Source: Flavonifractor sp. An100 | GTDB lineage: Bacteria; Bacillota; Clostridia; Oscillospirales; Oscillospiraceae | Assembly (NCBI RefSeq): GCF_002161175.1 | Contig: NZ_NFMA01000003.1 | Location: 133,770 to 197,769 of the forward strand | Reading direction: 5' to 3' | Length of the DNA stretch: 64,000 nt | In this document: positions 59,288 through 64,000 of the stretch, piece by piece | How the letters are laid out: the number at the start of each line of letters is the position of its first letter | How positions within the stretch are numbered: the stretch's first letter is position 1 | Notes under the pieces: generated by a model | The model's database searches: none | What the model saw: the letters and a program-made list of their open reading frames with translations, nothing else | What the model was told of the DNA's origin: nothing | Made by a program: the position numbers and the translations under genes

Positions 59288-60307
59288 ATGAAACGTCGTT
59301 CTTTTTCCCTGATCCTGGCCTGCGCCGTCTCCCTGGCTCTGCTTGCCTCCTGTGGCAATGGTGCCTCCTCCAGTCAGAGCAGCACTTCCTCTGACCAGAG
59401 CAGCGTCTCCTCCAGCCAGACCGGCGCCACCTCCAGCGACACCTCTTCCGACCTCTCCCTGCCCGGCAGCAGCAGCTCCGTGGAAGGCTCCGCCTCCTCC
59501 AGCAGCTCCAGCAGTTCCAGCCAGGGCAGCGCTATTAACGAGCCCTCTATCCCCGCTCCTGAGCAGACGGCTATGACCCTCAACCGGGTGGACTTCTCCC
59601 TGTTTACCGTGGGCTCCACCTTCCGTCTGAAGGCGGCCAACGTCCCCGAGGGAGAAAAAGTGACCTGGTCTTCCAGCAATGAGAAGGTGGCCACCGTTGG
59701 TGAGGACGGCACCGTTACGTATGTGGCCCCCGGCTCGGTCACCATTACCGCTGTGGCCGGTGACCAGACCGTCACCTGCAAGGTCTACTGCAAGGCCCAG
59801 GAGGAGTCCAAGCCCGAGGGCTCCGGTTCCTCCAGTTCCGGCGGCAGCAGCTCTTCCAGTGGCAGTTCTTCCTCCAGCGGCAGTTCCTCTTCCAGCGGCA
59901 GCTCCTCCAGTTCCTCCCAGGTGGATTTGGCCTCCTTCTATTCCACCGTCTCCTCCACCTATAACGTCCCCGGCTCCTCCGAGCCCGTGGACAGCCAGCT
60001 GATGGAGCAGTATTTTGCTGGTCTCTCCGCTGTCAAGACCGAGCAGTGCCTGGTGTATCTGAACATGCTGTCCATGAATATGGGTGAGATCGCCCTGGTT
60101 CAGGTCTCCGACTCCAAGGATGTGGACACTGTAAAGTCCATCTTCCAGACCCGCATCGACAACATGATCAACGGTGGGGCCTGGTATCCCGAGCCCACCC
60201 GCCTGTGGACCGAGGACTCCCGTGTGGTGTCCAACGGCAACTATGTGATGATGATTGTCAGCGAGGACTGTGACAGCATCGTCAAGGACTTTAATGCTCT
60301 GTTTTAA
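59288..60307 (+). CDS. DUF4358-type lipoprotein with Ig-like and Ser-rich regions
   Basis: 339 residues. Lipobox LLASC with Cys22; a very Ser-rich stretch (22-85) with Ala and Gly; a BIG2-like bacterial Ig domain (about 92-165, VTWSSSNEKVATVGEDGTVTYVAPGS); a second SSSSSG repeat linker (about 170-200, coded by an 18-base tandem repeat near 59845-59920); and a C-terminal domain (about 215-339) resembling DUF4358. Translation from the ATG at 59288 behind AAAGGAG. Attached to the outer face of the membrane, it stands beside the MBOAT-DHHW pair, so it may work with them on a surface polymer. Confidence 0.82.
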   Translation: MKRRSFSLILACAVSLALLASCGNGASSSQSSTSSDQSSVSSSQTGATSSDTSSDLSLPGSSSSVEGSASSSSSSSSSQGSAINEPSIPAPEQTAMTLNRVDFSLFTVGSTFRLKAANVPEGEKVTWSSSNEKVATVGEDGTVTYVAPGSVTITAVAGDQTVTCKVYCKAQEESKPEGSGSSSSGGSSSSSGSSSSSGSSSSSGSSSSSSQVDLASFYSTVSSTYNVPGSSEPVDSQLMEQYFAGLSAVKTEQCLVYLNMLSMNMGEIALVQVSDSKDVDTVKSIFQTRIDNMINGGAWYPEPTRLWTEDSRVVSNGNYVMMIVSEDCDSIVKDFNALF

Positions 60308-60345
60308 TTTTAAACATTTTCGGCATACTACCCTATAAAGCTGCT

Positions 60346-60377
60346 GAAATGGCGGACGAGCCCTCGTCCGCCATTTC
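60346..60377 (+). other. Intercistronic hairpin without a T-run before the MBOAT gene
   Basis: A 15-bp perfect stem (GAAATGGCGGACGAG at 60346-60360 with its complement at 60363-60377, CC loop) ends three bases before the ribosome site GAGGAGG. No T-run, so not an intrinsic terminator. A gene-expression insulator or processing site is possible. Confidence 0.6.
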
Positions 60378-60392
60378 CATGAGGAGGTCCCC

Positions 60393-61796
60393 ATGGTCTT
60401 TTCCACCCCCATCTTTTTCTTCTACTTTCTGGTTCTGACCCTGCTGCTTTACTATCTCGTCCCCCGCCGGGGTCGAAACGTGGTGCTGCTGTGCTCCTCC
60501 CTCCTCTTCTACTACTGGGGAGAACGGACCTATGTGCTCATCATGTTCCTGTCCACCGCCATCGACTTTACCCACGGTCTGCTGGTGGACCGGTACAAAA
60601 AGCGGGGCAACGACAAAGCGGCCAGGCGGACAGTGGCCTCTTCCATCATCTTCAACCTGGCTCTGCTCTTTTTCTTCAAATACTGGGATTTTATCGCCTC
60701 TTCCCTCCAGGCGGTCGGTTTGGGCTTTATGCCGGTGCTGGGCACCCACCTGCCCATCGGCATTTCCTTCTACACCTTCCAGACCATGAGCTACACCATC
60801 GACGTCTACCGGGGAGACGCCCGGGCCCAGCGCTCTATCCTGAACTTTGGCACCTTCGTCGCTCTTTTCCCCCAGCTCATCGCCGGTCCGATCATCAAAT
60901 ATAAGGACCTGGGCGACCAGATTGACGAGCGCACCTGCTCCACAGAGAAGTTTGCCTCCGGCGTGCAGGTCTTTATGGTAGGTATGGCCAAAAAGGTCCT
61001 CATTGCCAACAATGTGGGGATGCTCTGGGAGGCCTACAAGGCCATGGCCCCCGGTGAGCTGACGGTAGCCGGGGCCTGGCTGGGTGTGCTGGCCTTTACC
61101 TTCCAGATCTACTTCGACTTCTCCGGTTATTCCGATATGGCAGTGGGCCTGGGCCGAATGCTGGGCTTTGAATTTCTGCCCAACTTCAACTACCCCTATA
61201 TCTCCCGCAGCATCACTGAGTTCTGGCGGCGGTGGCACATCTCTCTGTCCACCTGGTTCCGGGAGTACCTCTATATTCCCCTGGGGGGCAACCGCTGCTC
61301 CAAGCCCCGGTGGGCCTTTAACCTGTTTGTGGTGTGGGCGGCCACCGGCATCTGGCACGGGGCCAGTTGGAACTATCTAATGTGGGGCCTATACTTCTTC
61401 GCCCTGCTCATGCTGGAAAAGTTTTTTCTCCTTCGGCGTCTGGAGCGGGCCCCTGCCCTGGTGGGGCACATCTACACCCTGTTTTTGGTGCTGGTGAGCT
61501 GGGCCATCTTTGCGTTGGAGGACTTCAATCAGCTCACCGCCTACTTGAAGGTCATGTTCGGCCTGGGCGGCGTTCCCCTGGCAGACGCCTTCTTCGGCTA
61601 CTCCCTCATCAGCTACCTGCCCATTCTCTGTGTGGCCGCTCTGGCCAGCGCCCCTCTGGGCAAGTCCCTCTTCCTCCGCCTGCCCCAGCGGGCGGCCCAG
61701 GTATCAGGGGCAGTGCTCATTTTAGCAGGTCTGATCCTGTGCACCGCCTACCTGGTGGACGGCACCTATAACCCCTTCCTCTACTGGAACTTTTAA
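60393..61796 (+). CDS. MBOAT-family O-acyltransferase (AlgI/DltB-like)
   Basis: 467 residues, ten or more membrane segments. FSPFFFLY-type start (MVFSTPIFFFYFLVLTLLLYY), the DxYRGDA region near 128, YFDFSGYSDMAVGLGRMLGF, and the catalytic histidine in GIWHGASWNYLMWG near 330 are those of the AlgI group. It moves acetyl or D-alanyl-like groups across the membrane to a surface polymer. It is followed 18 bases later by a DHHW protein, the AlgJ/AlgX-like partner. Confidence 0.93.
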   Translation: MVFSTPIFFFYFLVLTLLLYYLVPRRGRNVVLLCSSLLFYYWGERTYVLIMFLSTAIDFTHGLLVDRYKKRGNDKAARRTVASSIIFNLALLFFFKYWDFIASSLQAVGLGFMPVLGTHLPIGISFYTFQTMSYTIDVYRGDARAQRSILNFGTFVALFPQLIAGPIIKYKDLGDQIDERTCSTEKFASGVQVFMVGMAKKVLIANNVGMLWEAYKAMAPGELTVAGAWLGVLAFTFQIYFDFSGYSDMAVGLGRMLGFEFLPNFNYPYISRSITEFWRRWHISLSTWFREYLYIPLGGNRCSKPRWAFNLFVVWAATGIWHGASWNYLMWGLYFFALLMLEKFFLLRRLERAPALVGHIYTLFLVLVSWAIFALEDFNQLTAYLKVMFGLGGVPLADAFFGYSLISYLPILCVAALASAPLGKSLFLRLPQRAAQVSGAVLILAGLILCTAYLVDGTYNPFLYWNF

Positions 61797-61814
61797 GAAA
61801 GGAGAAGTGCAGAT

Positions 61815-62933
61815 ATGACCAAAGGATACAGCCGATTTTTGACCATTTTATTCTGCGCCTTTATCGGCGGTGTGCTCCTCATCAGCACGCTTCTCCCCGA
61901 TAAGGACTTCTCCCCCCTGGAAAATCGGGTGCTGCAAAGCCCCCCCAAGCTCACCCTGGAAAACCTACAGAACGGCAAGTTCATGGAGCAGGCCGAGGAC
62001 TACGCCAGCGACCACATCGTGGGCCGTGACTTCTGGGTGGCTCTCAAGGCCTGGAGTGAGCGGCTGAGCGGAAAGCGCGAGAACAACGGCGTCTATTTTG
62101 CTGCTGACGACACCCTTATCAGCCGGGTGGAGGACCCCGACATGGATAAGCTGAACAAGGACATGGGCTACCTGGACACCCTGGTGGGCAATGTAAATGT
62201 GCCGGTCTACTTTGGCCTCATCCCCACCGCCGCCTGTATCTGGGCAGACAAGCTCCCCGCCGGAGCCCCCTCCGCCGACCAGCAGAGCACCATTGATCAG
62301 CTCTACTTCTCCACCGGAGCTAGCACCATTGACTTGATCACCCCCCTGATGGAGCACAAGGAGGAAGAAATTTTCTACCGCACCGACCACCACTGGACCA
62401 GCCTGGGGGCCTATTACGGAGCCAACGCCCTGCTTCAGGCCATGGGAATGGAGCCCTTGGACCTGGCCAACTACACCAAGACCACGGTGACCGACCAGTT
62501 CTACGGCACCCTCTTCTCCTCCTCCGGCGTGCGCTGGCTGGCCCCCGACCACATCGACACCTACATTTCCGGGGAGGGGATCACCGTCACCTCCTATCCC
62601 TCCGGCTCTCCCGTCCAGACCCAGCTTTACGACGAGAGCTATTTGGACCAGAAGGACAAATATTCCTACTTCCTGGGCGGAGTCCAGGGCCTGCGGGTCA
62701 TCCACACCCAGCAGGAGGATGCCCCCAAGGTACTCCTCATCCGAGACTCTTACTCCGATTCCCTGGCTCCCTTCCTCACCCAGCGTTTTTCGGAGATCCA
62801 CCTCTTCGACCTGCGCTACAACGCCACCAGTGTCAAAACCTATGTGGAAGAAAATGACATTGACGCCGTAGCGGTGCTCTATAGCTTTTCCAACTTCATT
62901 TCCGACCAGAACCTGGGGCTCATGGCCCGGTAA
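61815..62933 (+). CDS. DHHW-family membrane-anchored protein, AlgX/AlgJ-like
   Basis: 372 residues. One N-terminal membrane segment (about 8-28), then an exported SGNH-like domain. The family name motif is present as TDHHWTSLGAYYGA (near 192), and the C-terminal LLIRDSYSDSLAPF is the Ser block. Such proteins complete O-acetylation of a polysaccharide by taking the acetyl group from an MBOAT protein. It ends in a strong terminator, so the unit is MBOAT-DHHW, with the lipoprotein gene upstream. Confidence 0.9.
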   Translation: MTKGYSRFLTILFCAFIGGVLLISTLLPDKDFSPLENRVLQSPPKLTLENLQNGKFMEQAEDYASDHIVGRDFWVALKAWSERLSGKRENNGVYFAADDTLISRVEDPDMDKLNKDMGYLDTLVGNVNVPVYFGLIPTAACIWADKLPAGAPSADQQSTIDQLYFSTGASTIDLITPLMEHKEEEIFYRTDHHWTSLGAYYGANALLQAMGMEPLDLANYTKTTVTDQFYGTLFSSSGVRWLAPDHIDTYISGEGITVTSYPSGSPVQTQLYDESYLDQKDKYSYFLGGVQGLRVIHTQQEDAPKVLLIRDSYSDSLAPFLTQRFSEIHLFDLRYNATSVKTYVEENDIDAVAVLYSFSNFISDQNLGLMAR

Positions 62934-62938
62934 CTGGA

Positions 62939-62978
62939 AAGGCCGGGCGGCAGACACCGCCCGGCCTTGTTATTTTTT
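62939..62978 (+). terminator. Terminator of the DHHW gene
   Basis: AAGGCCGGGCGG (62939-62950) with CCGCCCGGCCTT (62957-62968), then TTATTTTTT. Confidence 0.85.
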
Positions 62979-62995
62979 CTCACCTCTGATAAGAT
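62967..62995 (+). promoter_or_regulatory. Promoter of the CCA-adding enzyme gene
   Basis: TTGTTA (62967-62972), 17 bases, TAAGAT (62990-62995); the -35 box overlaps the terminator T-run of the gene before. Confidence 0.6.
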
Positions 62996-63027
62996 AGGAC
63001 ACACCAATCAGGAAAGGAGGGGCCGGA

Positions 63028-64000
63028 ATGTGGTCCTTTGACCCCAGAGCCCTGGAGGTGCTCCGCCGCCTGGAGGGGGCAGGACACCGGGCGGTGCTGG
63101 TGGGCGGCTGTGTCCGGGACAGTTTACGAGGGGTGTCCCCCCATGACTACGACGGTGCCACTTCCGCCCGTCCAGAGGAGATCCTAGCCGCCTGTCAGGG
63201 GCTGCGGTGCATCGAGACAGGCGGACGCCACGGCACAGTCACCGTTCTCTCCCAGGGGATGCCCGTGGAGGTCACCCCCTTTCGCCGGGAGAGCGGCTAC
63301 TCCGACCACCGCCACCCCGACCAGGTGGAATTTACCCCCCACTTAGAGGAGGACCTGGCCCGGCGGGACTTCACCATCAACGCTCTGGCCTGGGACGGAC
63401 GGCAGATTATCGACCTATTTGATGGCCAAAGGGATCTGAGAGAGGGAATCGTCCGCTGTGTGGGAGACCCGGATACCCGTCTGGAGGAGGATGCGCTGCG
63501 CCTGCTGCGGGGACTGCGCCTGTCTGCCCAGCTCCAATTTACGCTGGATACCTCCACATCAGATGCCATCCGCCGCCACACCCCTCAGCTTGTCCTGGTG
63601 GCCTGGGAGCGGATTTTCAGGGAGTTCTCCCGCCTGATCTGCGCGCCGGGGGTCGAGAAGGTCCTGCTGGACTTCCCGGAGGTGACCGCCCAGATCATTC
63701 CGGAGCTGGCCCCCTCCATCGGCTTTGACCCGCGCAGTCCCCACCACTGTTATGACGTATACACCCACTGCGTCAAAACCCTCTCCGGAGTGCCCCCTGT
63801 CCCCGCCCTCCGTCTGGCCGCTCTTCTCCACGACGTGGGCAAGCCCGCCTCCTTCTCCCTGGACAAACAGGGCGTGGGCCACTTCTACGGCCACCCGGAC
63901 CACAGCGTCACCCTGGCCCGCCAGGCCCTGGAACGGCTACGAGCAGATGGGGCCACCCGGGACCGGGCACTTGTCCTCATCCAGCGCCACCACCTGCCCG
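63028..64000 (+). CDS. cca: CCA tRNA nucleotidyltransferase, 3' end outside the window
   Basis: At least 324 residues, open to the right edge. The ATG at 63028 follows GGAAAGGAGG. The nucleotidyltransferase head has LVGGCVRDSLRGVSPHDYDGATSA (about 25-48), RHGTVTV near 70, EEDLARRDFTINALAWDG near 115 and LEEDALRLLRGLRLSAQL near 150. An HD domain starts near 270 (LAALLHDVGKPASF). It adds or repairs the CCA end of tRNAs. The usual first-motif D-x-D is D-Y-D here, consistent with activity. Confidence 0.93.
   Translation, partial: MWSFDPRALEVLRRLEGAGHRAVLVGGCVRDSLRGVSPHDYDGATSARPEEILAACQGLRCIETGGRHGTVTVLSQGMPVEVTPFRRESGYSDHRHPDQVEFTPHLEEDLARRDFTINALAWDGRQIIDLFDGQRDLREGIVRCVGDPDTRLEEDALRLLRGLRLSAQLQFTLDTSTSDAIRRHTPQLVLVAWERIFREFSRLICAPGVEKVLLDFPEVTAQIIPELAPSIGFDPRSPHHCYDVYTHCVKTLSGVPPVPALRLAALLHDVGKPASFSLDKQGVGHFYGHPDHSVTLARQALERLRADGATRDRALVLIQRHHLP

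Noticed and set aside
59845-59920. 18-base tandem repeat as a CRISPR or mobile element
   Set aside because: It is in frame inside the lipoprotein gene and encodes a Ser/Gly linker; there are no spacers.
1-64000. tRNA, rRNA, phage, transposase or CRISPR
   Set aside because: I scanned the gaps between genes on both strands and found no cloverleaf, no transposase or integrase motif and no regularly spaced short repeats.

Overview
The window looks like a chromosome segment from a high-GC, anaerobic, spore-lineage member of the Clostridia, probably an Oscillospiraceae-type gut bacterium (Flavonifractor/Lawsonibacter-like). This is an inference from gene content: an [FeFe] hydrogenase, pyruvate:ferredoxin oxidoreductase, a PASTA-type class B PBP in the division cluster, indirect tRNA-Asn amidation (AspRS2 plus GatCAB), a Clostridia-style purine cluster with PurO, and G/C-rich third codon positions. 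No rRNA, tRNA, CRISPR array, phage or insertion sequence was seen; the window is chromosomal core with accessory inserts.

Layout. 1-3.2 kb (mostly minus): a partial membrane-anchored gene, an ArsC/Spx-family protein, a small helical protein and a uracil permease with an attenuated leader. 3.2-5.7 kb (plus): diaminopimelate decarboxylase and an lrgAB pair. 5.7-19.2 kb (minus): division and cell-wall cluster, in transcription order mraZ, rsmH, ftsL-like, class B PBP, a structured tandem repeat, murE, mraY, ftsW, murG, murA, ftsQ, ftsZ. 19.2-26 kb (minus): a monomeric [FeFe] hydrogenase, then the T-box-controlled aspS2-gatC-gatA-gatB operon. 26-32.3 kb: family 4 uracil-DNA glycosylase, an ECF-like sigma factor with its membrane anti-sigma partner, a frameshifted radical SAM gene, a PAP2 phosphatase and a glycosyltransferase. 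32.3-41.1 kb (plus): purine operon purE-C-F-M-N, ZTP riboswitch, purO, stand-alone AICAR transformylase, purD, HAD phosphatase. 41.1-50.7 kb: LysR regulator diverging from a YeiH exporter, PFOR (minus), comM-like ATPase, thiI and a GNAT acetyltransferase. 50.7-54 kb (minus): an operon of a UBA-like membrane protein, response regulator, flavodoxin and histidine kinase. 54-58.5 kb: a secreted two-domain protein with a small overlapping partner, and a metal-efflux P-ATPase with its HMA carrier and ArsR repressor. 58.6-64 kb (plus): nitroreductase, a DUF4358 lipoprotein, MBOAT acyltransferase, DHHW protein and a partial CCA-adding enzyme.

How parts fit. The division cluster supplies lipid II precursors (MurE, MraY, MurG, MurA) and the septal machine (FtsL-like, FtsQ, FtsW, PBP, FtsZ), with MraZ at the head beside its likely own binding repeats. 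The purine operon has two control points: a leader ORF plus terminator before purE, and a ZTP riboswitch with terminator before the last formyl-transfer and cyclisation steps. The AspRS2/GatCAB operon makes Asn-tRNA by transamidation and sits under a T-box.

Most interesting observations: a three-boundary tandem repeat between murE and the PBP gene whose two units keep an 11-bp stem through compensatory changes; a leader peptide whose stop codon abuts the terminator before the uracil permease, after a U-rich tract, reminiscent of pyrBI attenuation; a second leader ORF with terminator before purE; and a PurF whose glutaminase domain lacks the N-terminal cysteine. Everything here was read by eye; no database search or folding program was run.
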